A DNA stretch of 42,307 nucleotides from Clostridiaceae bacterium. GTDB taxonomy: Bacteria > Bacillota > Clostridia > Saccharofermentanales > DTU023. A program made the translations under genes and the position numbers. The stretch lies in NCBI GenBank assembly GCA_012838795.1, contig DUOO01000052.1:1-42307 (forward strand), read 5' to 3'. This document shows, piece by piece, positions 25,293 through 32,868 of the stretch (positions are counted from its first letter, which is position 1; every line of letters begins with the position of its first letter). The notes under the pieces are model-generated. The model ran no database searches. It was not told the origin of the DNA and worked only from the letters and a program-made list of their open reading frames with translations.

Positions 25293-26477
25293 ATGTTAAA
25301 GACTAAGTTGTTTGAAATGTTGGATTTGAAAAAAGAAGATATGCTGAGAGATCGTCGTTGGTTGCATCGGTATCCTGAACTTTCATATGAAGAGGAAAAA
25401 ACAAGCAAGTATATTCTGCAACATTATGCCGGAAAAGATGTCAAAGTAGAGTCCGACATTGGGGGCTATGGCGTTAAAGTAACAATTGACTCGGGAAAAC
25501 CGGGGAAGACATTAGCTTTAAGAGCGGATTTTGATGCCTTGCCGCTTGAAGAACAAACAGGACTTCCTTTTGCTTCCGAGAATCCGGGTGTGATGCATGC
25601 TTGCGGACATGATGCACACACGGCGTATATGATGGCACTTGCAGATTGTCTGATTGAGTTGAAAGATGAACTTGTCGGAAAGATTGTCATCATTCATCAA
25701 CCTGCCGAAGAAATGCCTCCGGGTGGAGCACTGATGATGATTCAGGACGGTGTACTTGAAGGTGTTGATAATGTTATCGGCTGCCATGTTATGAGTCAGA
25801 TGGATTGCGGAAATATTTGTTACCATGCAGGACCGACACAACTGGCGAGAGCAAAGTTCACGATCAGAGTTCAAGGCAAGGGAGGTCACGGATCTTCACC
25901 CCATGAAGCCAATGATTCGATTGTTATTGCAAGCCAATTAGTTGTTAATCTTCAGACAATCATCAGCCGTCGTCTCGACCCTTTTGAACCCGGCGTGCTC
26001 ACAATCGGTTCTTTTGACGGTAAAGGTCAGTTTAATATCATTAAAGATTCCGTTGAGCTGATTGGTGATGTGCGTTGCTTGTCTGATCAGACGAAGCAAT
26101 TGATTGAATCGGAAATCAGAAACATCTGCCATGGATTTGAAATTGCTTATTCGTGTAAGATTGATCTCGACTACAAAAACGACTATCCGGTATTAGTCAA
26201 TGATGAAAAAATTACGAGGTTTGTCGTAGATGCGATAGAATCAGCTGATATCAAAGGTATTAATCGTGTGTTGGATTATGGCCCGTTGCCATCGTCAGAA
26301 GATTTCGCGTATTATACGGAAATAGTGCCAAGTTGTTTCTTTTTTGTAGGCGCAAAGCCGCAAGGCGAAAGTTATCCGCATCATCATCCGAAATTTGATA
26401 TTGATGAAGATTCAATGATTTATGCTGCAAAAGCAATGGCAGCTGTGGTATATAAATATATGGAAGAACAGAAATAA
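25293..26477 (+). CDS. M20-family amidohydrolase (N-acyl-amino-acid or hippurate hydrolase type)
   Basis: This 394-aa metal-dependent hydrolase of the M20D group cleaves amide bonds of N-acyl amino acids or related compounds. Family motifs are RWLHRYPELSYEEE near the N-terminus, ALRADFDALPL, MHACGHDAHTA with metal ligands, HQPAEEMPPGG with the catalytic glutamate pair, the dimerisation-domain GKGGHGSSPH, and a late HHHPKFDIDE. The length is normal. The ribosome site is AAAGAGG. The 286 bases upstream are AT-rich, without a gene. The last codons (MEEQK-stop) form the first unit of a tandem repeat running into the intergenic region. Confidence 0.9.
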   Translation: MLKTKLFEMLDLKKEDMLRDRRWLHRYPELSYEEEKTSKYILQHYAGKDVKVESDIGGYGVKVTIDSGKPGKTLALRADFDALPLEEQTGLPFASENPGVMHACGHDAHTAYMMALADCLIELKDELVGKIVIIHQPAEEMPPGGALMMIQDGVLEGVDNVIGCHVMSQMDCGNICYHAGPTQLARAKFTIRVQGKGGHGSSPHEANDSIVIASQLVVNLQTIISRRLDPFEPGVLTIGSFDGKGQFNIIKDSVELIGDVRCLSDQTKQLIESEIRNICHGFEIAYSCKIDLDYKNDYPVLVNDEKITRFVVDAIESADIKGINRVLDYGPLPSSEDFAYYTEIVPSCFFFVGAKPQGESYPHHHPKFDIDEDSMIYAAKAMAAVVYKYMEEQK

Positions 26478-26573
26478 TTAATCTGGAAGAACAGAAATAA
26501 TTAATCTGAAAGAACAGAAAGAATATACTGTAAGGACAGAAAGAATATACTGAAAGAACAGAAAGAATTAATC
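26461..26573. repeat. Five-unit minisatellite (22-23 bp) grown from a gene 3' end
   Basis: Units start at 26461, 26484, 26507, 26529 and 26551. The consensus is TGGAAGAACAGAAATAATTAATC, with units 3 and 4 changed to TGAAAGAACAGAAAGAATATAC-like forms. Units 1 and 2 are identical. The first unit contains the last codons and stop of the M20 gene, so the array probably arose by slippage or unequal exchange at the gene end. Confidence 0.9.
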
Positions 26574-26635
26574 CGAAAATAATTAAATTATATTTCTCGA
26601 CCAATAATAACGGATTAAAAAACGGTTAAGGAAAA

Positions 26636-27547
26636 ATGGAAACAAATAACACAAATAAAATGGACATCAATCAAATAACGAACCATCCGCTTGCCGATTG
26701 GTTTATTCGAGTTTTTAAAGGATTTATGATCGGTTTCGGGGGTATTGTACCCGGTTTATCCGGCGGAGTGCTTTCGGTAATCCTTGGTGTTTACGACCGA
26801 ATGATGAGCTTCTTAGGTAATATAAGGAAAGACTTTTGGAAAAATGTCAGATTCTTCTTGCCGATCGGCATCGGCGGTGTACTCGGAATTGTATTTTTTG
26901 CAGGAATAATTGAAGCTGCCTTCGGTACATATGCAGCATTATTTACCGCATTATTTATCGGTTTTGTTGCCGGAACGTTTCCTTCTGTTTTTCGTACGGC
27001 CGGCAAACAGGGCAGATCAGGTTCTGATTGGCTGACACTTTCAATAGCGGCTGTATTTGTTTTTGTTATGATGTTACTGGGAGAACAAAACTTTACTCAA
27101 GTTGAGCCTAACATCGTCGTTTGGTTTTTATCCGGTGCTGTTGTAGCCTTAGGATTTATTGTTCCGGGACTGAGTCCGTCTAACTTTTTAATCTATTTCG
27201 GTTTATATGACAAAATGGCGTCAGGCATCAAAAACTTTGATTTTATGATGCTGATACCGTTTGTAATCGGAGCTGTAATCAGTATAATTCTGTTTGCAAA
27301 ATTTGTGAATTTTCTTTTCGCAAAATACTACAGCAAAATGTACCATATCATTCTCGGTTTGATTATAGGTTCGACTCTGGGAATTTTCCCGACAGTGATT
27401 TTCCCTGCCTTTACTACAGAAAATTTAGCTGCAATGAAAATGTCACTAGTTGTTGCCGTAACGGTAAGTATAGTGATGTTTATTATCGGAATAGTCATAT
27501 CTTATTTTTTCGGCAAGTTGGAAGAAAAATACAGCCCGGAAGATTAA
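26636..27547 (+). CDS. DUF368-family membrane protein (PopT-like)
   Basis: This 303-aa multi-pass membrane protein is of the DUF368 family, members of which are implicated in returning undecaprenyl phosphate across the membrane for cell-wall synthesis. The duplicated signature is visible: GFGGIVPGLSGGVLSVILGVYDR in the first half and GFIVPGLSPSNFLIYFGLYDKM in the second. At least eight hydrophobic segments are present. AAGGAAAA precedes the ATG. The gene stands between the tandem repeat and the RyR/TIR-like cassette, and is probably a housekeeping gene rather than part of that cassette. Confidence 0.87.
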   Translation: METNNTNKMDINQITNHPLADWFIRVFKGFMIGFGGIVPGLSGGVLSVILGVYDRMMSFLGNIRKDFWKNVRFFLPIGIGGVLGIVFFAGIIEAAFGTYAALFTALFIGFVAGTFPSVFRTAGKQGRSGSDWLTLSIAAVFVFVMMLLGEQNFTQVEPNIVVWFLSGAVVALGFIVPGLSPSNFLIYFGLYDKMASGIKNFDFMMLIPFVIGAVISIILFAKFVNFLFAKYYSKMYHIILGLIIGSTLGIFPTVIFPAFTTENLAAMKMSLVVAVTVSIVMFIIGIVISYFFGKLEEKYSPED

Positions 27548-27700
27548 CTTATCAATAAACCATCTGTTTGTGTGTAACTATTAACTATTTAAAAATGACG
27601 GATGTAGAAACAGTTTAGAAATCTGATGAAATCAGTAATATGGATCATGTTTTACGGAGAATCATCAGCAGATCTTATTTTAGTGAGGTGGAATAGTTGT

Positions 27701-27985
27701 ATGTATGATCCAAAACCGATAGATACCAGTGATGTGGTTTTGCCGGAGGAATTACTTTCTCTTACGGAAAAAATAGCTGAAAATGTACATGATGTGTGGG
27801 CGGAAGGAAGAATATCCGAAGGCTGGACGTATGGAGCAGAACAAGATACAGAAAAGAAGACCACCCCCTTATTGGTTCCATACAATAAATTGCCTGAAAG
27901 TGAGAAAGACTATGACAGGAATACCGCACTGGAGACATTAAAATTCATTGTCAGCTTGGGATATGAGATTGTAAAGACAGAATAG
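27701..27985 (+). CDS. RyR-domain protein (bacterial ryanodine-receptor repeat domain)
   Basis: This 94-aa protein consists of almost nothing but a RyR domain: YDPKPIDTSDVVLPEELL, NVHDVWAEGRISEGWTYG, LLVPYNKLPESEKDYDRNTA and ETLKFIVSLGYEI all match the domain's pattern. In bacteria such domains are found near or fused to predicted nucleotide-sensing and conflict-system proteins, where they are thought to bind a small ligand or another protein. The frame opens at 27626, but ATG 27701 gives a clean domain start, with GAGGTGG 9-12 bases upstream. It is followed after 14 bases by a TIR/DUF4062-like gene and then a TPR protein, so it looks like the first gene of a small defence-type operon. Confidence 0.85.
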   Translation: MYDPKPIDTSDVVLPEELLSLTEKIAENVHDVWAEGRISEGWTYGAEQDTEKKTTPLLVPYNKLPESEKDYDRNTALETLKFIVSLGYEIVKTE

Positions 27986-27999
27986 ACGAGGCGAAAGAA

Positions 28000-28641
28000 G
28001 TGATAAATAAAAACATTAAAATATTTTTCGGATCGTCGATTGTCGATTTTAAAAAAGAACGAATAAGTGTTGAACTATTTATCAGGCGCATCAGTGTTTT
28101 ATCAGAAAATAGGCATGGCATAAAACTCACTCCTGTTTTTTGTGAAAATTTTGATGACGCTGTCGCGCTACTTCGAAAGCAAGATGAATACAATCAGAAA
28201 TTGCGCGACAGTGATTTAAGCTTTTTTATATTTTTTACTCGTGCCGGGCAATTCACTGTTGAGGAATTCGAAATTGCGATGGAATCCTATAGAGAGCGAA
28301 GCAAGCCGAGAGTGTATGTCTATTTCAAAAATTTATTGGCTGAAGATGAGATAGACCAAAGTCTTGTGGATTTCAAAAAAAGATTGGCAGAAACGGATAA
28401 TTATTACAGTGGAAATTTCACTCACATTGATACGGTAAAGTTTAGAATACTTTTGGCATTGAAACAATTGCTGAAGGAAAAAATTGAAATAAAAATTGAT
28501 TCCGGTAATTGTTTAATTTACGGAGAAAAACATTTGTCACTTTCTAACATAGACGAGTTTACGCACAATGAAAATTTACAGAAAATAAGATCAGAACTCG
28601 AAGAAGATATCAAGTTGATTTCATCATCAATGGACGAATAA
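28000..28641 (+). CDS. Stand-alone TIR/DUF4062-like domain protein
   Basis: This 213-aa protein starts with GTG behind GAGG. I recognise no precise family with certainty. The N-terminal half reads as a Rossmann-like fold: IKIFFGSS (strand 1), a helix with KKERISVELF, SFFIFFTRAG (about 75-83) and TVEEFEIAMESYRERSKPRVYVYFK (about 86-110). This resembles TIR and DUF4062-type domains, in which the EF/EE region after the central strand is functionally important. A C-terminal part of about 100 aa follows (GNFTHIDTVKFRILLALKQ). It is paralogous along its whole length to the first 190 residues of the next gene. It carries 13 or so extra residues around 54-70 (ALLRKQDEYN) and lacks TPR repeats. It could be an effector, or a subunit that assembles with the large protein. 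Confidence 0.65.
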   Translation: MINKNIKIFFGSSIVDFKKERISVELFIRRISVLSENRHGIKLTPVFCENFDDAVALLRKQDEYNQKLRDSDLSFFIFFTRAGQFTVEEFEIAMESYRERSKPRVYVYFKNLLAEDEIDQSLVDFKKRLAETDNYYSGNFTHIDTVKFRILLALKQLLKEKIEIKIDSGNCLIYGEKHLSLSNIDEFTHNENLQKIRSELEEDIKLISSSMDE

Positions 28642-28669
28642 AAAAGAATATAATAAGGGGATACACTAT

Positions 28670-31600
28670 ATGGGAGATAAGGCTAAAGATATCAAAATAT
28701 ATCTGGGTTCATCACTTCTGGAATTTGAAGATGAGCGAGACGAGATAGAACTATTTATACATCGTATCAGTGGAGATTTTGAGAAAAGATACGAGATACG
28801 CCTTCTTCCCATGTTTATTAAGGGTGTTGGAGATATAGAAACTGTCTGTGAAAGTGATTTGAGTTTTTTCATCATTTTTACGCGAGCCGGTGAGGATACA
28901 TTTAATGAATTTAAAAATGCAGTAACTGCTTATAGAGAGTCAGGCAAACCAAAGATCTATGTATATATTAAAGAAATATCAGATAAAACAACCGTAGAAC
29001 AGAGTATTAAAGATTTTTTATCAGAATTAGAAAATACATACCAACATTATTATGGCTATTTTAGTCATATCGATACGATAAAATTACGTATACTCTTGGC
29101 CCTTAAATTTTCGGAGGCAAGTTTCTTTGAGGTAAAGGTAGAGTCCGGAAAGTGTATGGTAGATGGTGAGGAGGTTTTCTCTCTTTCGGGAGTATCGGAA
29201 TTTGCCAATAATAAAAATCTCCGGAATTTGAGAGAAGAGCTCAAAGAAATCAATCGTGAATATTATTTAGAAAAACCAAAGTATGTGTCCGATAAACTCG
29301 ACGATAGGGGAAAGAGTAAATATGCAAAGCTTGCTTCCAGAAGAGCTTTCTTGCTCGAGGAAATTGAGAAGCTGGAGGAAGAGATCTTTAAAATGACACT
29401 CGGGATGAGTCGTGAAATAGCAAGAGGAGGAGTAACCGAACGTCAAAAAGTTGCCTATGCATTATTTGAACAGGGCGATTATGAGGGCTGTCTACATGTC
29501 TTAGATACTGATGAAATGGATGATGAATTTGAAAGAGAAATCAGAAATCTGGAGAGGCAAGAACAGCAGATTCAAAATAAAAAAAAGGCGGTTTCTTCAC
29601 GCTACATTCGTGAATATAGGACGCGTATAGAAGTTCTTGAGGTGATGCTGGATTATAACAAGCGCTTTGAAGAAATAACCGACTGTTATGAGAAGATTGT
29701 TAAAATAGCTTTTGAGTATAAGATAGAGTTAGATTCGGTATATGAATATGTAGAATTTCTTTATAATCAAAATAGAACGCAAGAAGCAATTCAAGTCGCC
29801 GGAGAGCTTGATAGAATGTATATCTCAAATAAATCATTATTAGAGAATCGTGCAGCATTATATAATCTTCTTGGGATATTACATGATCACATAAATCAAC
29901 AAGATAAAGCTGAAAAATATTTTTTACAATCAAAAGAAATTGTAGAGCGTCTATATGAAAAGAATCCGGAGAGATACGAAGTTGGTTTAGCAGGTACATA
30001 TAATAGTTTGGGAGTATTATATAAAGATCAAGGTCAGCCGGATAAAGCAGAGAAGTATTTTCTAAAGTCAAAGGAAATCCATGAACTTTTATCAGAAAAG
30101 AATCCGGAGAGATACGAAGGAGTTTTAGCCAGTGTTTATAATAATCTGGGAGCTTTATATTTTAATCAAGGTCAACCGGACAAAGCAAAGAAGTATTTCC
30201 TAAAGTCGAAAGAAATCAGAGAACGTTTATGTGATAAGAATCCGGATCGATATGAAGGTGATTTAGCAAGGATTTATAAAAACCTAGGAGCTTTTTATAA
30301 ATATCTAAGTCAAGCGGATAAAGCAGAGAAGTATTATATTAAGTCAAAAGAACTTTATAAAAATCTATGTGAAAAGAATTCGGAAAGATATGAAGGTGAA
30401 TTAGCTAGTGTTTATAATAACCTGGGAACTTATTATAAAGATCAAGGTCAACCAAACAAAGCAGAAGAGTATTATTTGAAGTCGAAAGAAATAAAGGAAC
30501 GTTTATGTGGAAAGAATCCGGATCAATATGAAGGTGAATTAGCTAGTGTTTATGATAACCTGGGAACTTATTATAAAGATCAAGGTCAACCGGACAAAGC
30601 AGAGAAGTATTTTCTAAAGTCGAAAGAAATCAGAGAACTTTTATGTATTAAAAATCCGAAACGATATAAAGATGACATAGCTAGTGTTTATAACAACCTA
30701 GGAAATTATTATACAGATCAAAGTAAAGCGGATAAAGCAGAGAAGTATTATATTAAGTCACGGGAAATTCATGAACTTTTGTCGGAAAAGAATCCGAAGA
30801 GATATGAAGGTAGTTTAGCTAGTGTTTATAATAACCTGGGATTTTTCTATTTCAATCAAGGTCAACCGGATAAAGCAGAGAAATATTATCTAAAGTCGAA
30901 AGAAATAAAGGAACGTTTATGTGAAAAGAATTCGGAAAGATACGAAGGTGAATTAGCTAGTGTTTATAATAACCTGGGATTTTTCTATTTTAATCAAGGT
31001 CAACCGGACAAAGCAGAGAAGTATTATCTTAAAGAAATCGAGCTCTATGAACGTATAGCTGGGAATAATCCTGAACGCTACGAAAATGATTTAGTTGAGG
31101 TTTATTATAACCTAGGAAAATTATATGGAAACCAAGGTAAACTAGAGAACGCAAAGAAGTATTTTCTTAAGTCAAGGGAACTCTTTAAATTGTTATCAGA
31201 GAAGAATCCGGGACGATATGATGAGGATTTAGCAGGGGTCTACAATAACTTGGGGAAAATATATGGAAACAAAGGTGAATTAGACAAAGCAGAGAAGTAT
31301 TTTCTTAAGTCTAAGAAACTCTTTGAATTACTATCAGAGAAGAATTCGGGACGCTATGAAGAGGATCTAGCTTTAATTTATAATGTTCTGGGAAATATAT
31401 ATGTCAATCAAGGTCAATCGGACAAAGTGAAGAAGTATTATCTAAAAGCAATTGAGCTCTATGAACGAATATCGGAAAATAATCCGGAACTCTATGACGG
31501 TGATTTAGCTTTTGCTTATCTCACTATGGGAGTTTTTTATGAAGAGCAAGATCAACCGGACAAAGCCGAGAAGTATCATCTAAAGTCAAAAGAACTCTAT

Positions 31601-32026
31601 GAACGTATCTGGGAAAAAGATCCGGACCTATATGAAGACGATTTAGCCAGAGCTTATAGTTCCCTCGGAAATTTTTATTATGATCAAGAGCAACTGGACG
31701 AAGCTGAGAAGTATTTTCTTAAGGCAACAAAACTCTTTGAATTGTTATCAGAAAAAAATCCTGGACGATATGAGGAGGATTTAGTCATAATTTATAAAGT
31801 TCTGGGAAGTATTTATATAAATCAGGGTCAACCGGACAAAGCAGAGAAATATTTTCTTAAGTCAAAGGGAATATATGAACTACTATCAGAAAAAAATCCG
31901 GAACGCTATGACGGTGATTTAGCTTTGTTTTATCTTATTCTGGGAATTTTCTATGACGATCAAGGTCAACCGGATCAAGCTGAACAATATTATCTAAAGT
32001 CAAAGAAAATAAAGAAACGTCTGTAA
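28670..32026 (+). CDS. TIR/DUF4062-like domain fused to about 16 TPR units
   Basis: This 1118-aa protein is the core of the cassette. Residues 1-190 are the same domain as the preceding protein (IKIYLGSS at 8-15, SFFIIFTRAG at 65-74, TFNEFKNAVTAYRESGKPKIYVYIK at 77-101). Residues 190-310 are highly charged and probably coiled coil, and 310-390 helical. From about residue 395 to the end come 16 tandem 46-aa TPR-type units, with consensus LASVYNNLGxxYxDQGQPDK then AEKYFLKSKEIxExLxEKNPxRYEGD; the last unit is cut short. The repeats are of kinesin-light-chain-like TPR type and should form a superhelical scaffold for ligand or partner sensing. The ribosome site is AAGGGG. No signal peptide or membrane segment is seen, so it is cytoplasmic. 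The N-terminal effector, C-terminal sensor reading is an inference. Confidence 0.82.
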   Translation: MGDKAKDIKIYLGSSLLEFEDERDEIELFIHRISGDFEKRYEIRLLPMFIKGVGDIETVCESDLSFFIIFTRAGEDTFNEFKNAVTAYRESGKPKIYVYIKEISDKTTVEQSIKDFLSELENTYQHYYGYFSHIDTIKLRILLALKFSEASFFEVKVESGKCMVDGEEVFSLSGVSEFANNKNLRNLREELKEINREYYLEKPKYVSDKLDDRGKSKYAKLASRRAFLLEEIEKLEEEIFKMTLGMSREIARGGVTERQKVAYALFEQGDYEGCLHVLDTDEMDDEFEREIRNLERQEQQIQNKKKAVSSRYIREYRTRIEVLEVMLDYNKRFEEITDCYEKIVKIAFEYKIELDSVYEYVEFLYNQNRTQEAIQVAGELDRMYISNKSLLENRAALYNLLGILHDHINQQDKAEKYFLQSKEIVERLYEKNPERYEVGLAGTYNSLGVLYKDQGQPDKAEKYFLKSKEIHELLSEKNPERYEGVLASVYNNLGALYFNQGQPDKAKKYFLKSKEIRERLCDKNPDRYEGDLARIYKNLGAFYKYLSQADKAEKYYIKSKELYKNLCEKNSERYEGELASVYNNLGTYYKDQGQPNKAEEYYLKSKEIKERLCGKNPDQYEGELASVYDNLGTYYKDQGQPDKAEKYFLKSKEIRELLCIKNPKRYKDDIASVYNNLGNYYTDQSKADKAEKYYIKSREIHELLSEKNPKRYEGSLASVYNNLGFFYFNQGQPDKAEKYYLKSKEIKERLCEKNSERYEGELASVYNNLGFFYFNQGQPDKAEKYYLKEIELYERIAGNNPERYENDLVEVYYNLGKLYGNQGKLENAKKYFLKSRELFKLLSEKNPGRYDEDLAGVYNNLGKIYGNKGELDKAEKYFLKSKKLFELLSEKNSGRYEEDLALIYNVLGNIYVNQGQSDKVKKYYLKAIELYERISENNPELYDGDLAFAYLTMGVFYEEQDQPDKAEKYHLKSKELYERIWEKDPDLYEDDLARAYSSLGNFYYDQEQLDEAEKYFLKATKLFELLSEKNPGRYEEDLVIIYKVLGSIYINQGQPDKAEKYFLKSKGIYELLSEKNPERYDGDLALFYLILGIFYDDQGQPDQAEQYYLKSKKIKKRL
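29849..32023 (+). repeat. 138-bp coding tandem repeat (TPR array)
   Basis: About 16 in-frame units of 138 bp encode the TPR array. Several neighbouring units are nearly identical at DNA level, for example the stretch TTAGCTAGTGTTTATAATAA repeated in several units and AATCAAGGTCAACCGGA in most. Units 8 and 9 share long identical runs, including synonymous positions. This indicates recent unit duplication or gene conversion, so the copy number probably varies between strains. Confidence 0.88.
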
Positions 32027-32254
32027 TAAACAAAACTGTATGGGAAGAGTATGCGTAATTTTTTACATATTTCACATTTCCCTGTCATTGTTGGATTAAG
32101 GTGCTGATGTTAAAGAAATTATATGATAAACAGGTTAACTAAATATAAGGACATTAAATATTGATAGATTGTGGCATCCTATAATTTTGGAAAGTCATTA
32201 AAATTTAAATAAAAAACTGCACAAAAGTTTTGATTTGCTGAGAAATAAACGCAT
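32027..32254 (+). promoter_or_regulatory. Gap before the TIR-like gene, possible internal promoter
   Basis: The 228 bases hold no gene. A consensus TATAAT at 32180-32185 lies about 75 bases before the next start, but no good -35 element is at the right distance. The following gene could therefore be transcribed independently of the TPR operon. No terminator hairpin was seen. Confidence 0.3.
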
Positions 32255-32773
32255 ATGAAAAACAAACACATTATTTTATTTTCATCCGGTATCTCTGAAG
32301 AAAAAGGGATCTTAGACAGCTTGGTAAGTACTTTGGAAGTAAAAGGATATATGTGCTCCTATTGGCGGGATTTGTTCAGCGGAGCCAATGATTCCGATAA
32401 TATTGCAATTCTCCCGATGCTGATAAAAAAGATACCGACATTTGATTATGCTATTCTGGTATGTGAAGGTCACGATATTACGACAATTCAAAGACAAGGA
32501 ACACTGGAACAAGTATATACCATGCGTGATAATGTTCTGTTTGAGATCGGTCTTTGTGTAATGGCTCTCGGCTTGTCAAAAACTATTTTGGTGACGGATG
32601 CTTTAGTTCGAAAACTGTTTGTGGCAACGGTAAAATCACTGCTGCATGAAACTTTTTTTGAACAAACGATCACGGAAAATTATTCTTTGCTTGATCCGGA
32701 AGAAAGAAAAAGAATGCAAGATGATGTCATGGATGTTGTACGAAATCGTTTGACAATAGAATATGTTGATTAG
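32255..32773 (+). CDS. TIR-like predicted nucleotide-binding protein (PF10137 type)
   Basis: This 172-aa protein matches the TIR-like family found in CBASS/Pycsar effectors and other conflict systems. The decisive motif is MRDNVLFEIGLCVMALGLSK at residues 90-109, equivalent to the family's RDNVxFExGLxxGxLG, whose glutamate is the presumed NADase or nucleotide-binding residue. The N-terminus IILFSSG fits the first strand and FDYAILVCEGHD (63-74) the strand before the motif. There is no fused sensor domain, so activation would need a partner, plausibly the TPR or RyR protein upstream. The ribosome site is weak. A degenerate 17-bp direct repeat (about 32778-32794 and 32829-32845) follows in the convergent gap. 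Confidence 0.75.
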   Translation: MKNKHIILFSSGISEEKGILDSLVSTLEVKGYMCSYWRDLFSGANDSDNIAILPMLIKKIPTFDYAILVCEGHDITTIQRQGTLEQVYTMRDNVLFEIGLCVMALGLSKTILVTDALVRKLFVATVKSLLHETFFEQTITENYSLLDPEERKRMQDDVMDVVRNRLTIEYVD

Positions 32774-32868
32774 CGAAAATCTTGGAATAGCAAACGTTTC
32801 AGAATTGCAAATATCATAGATCAACAAGAATCCTGGCATAGCAAAATCTTATATTAGTAATTACAAGC

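Noticed and set aside
26461-26573. Possible CRISPR or iteron array
   Set aside because: The units are contiguous without spacers and derive from the upstream gene's coding end.
26636-27547. DUF368 gene as part of the defence-type cassette
   Set aside because: It is a widespread housekeeping envelope gene. About 150 bases separate it from the RyR gene, and nothing links the functions.
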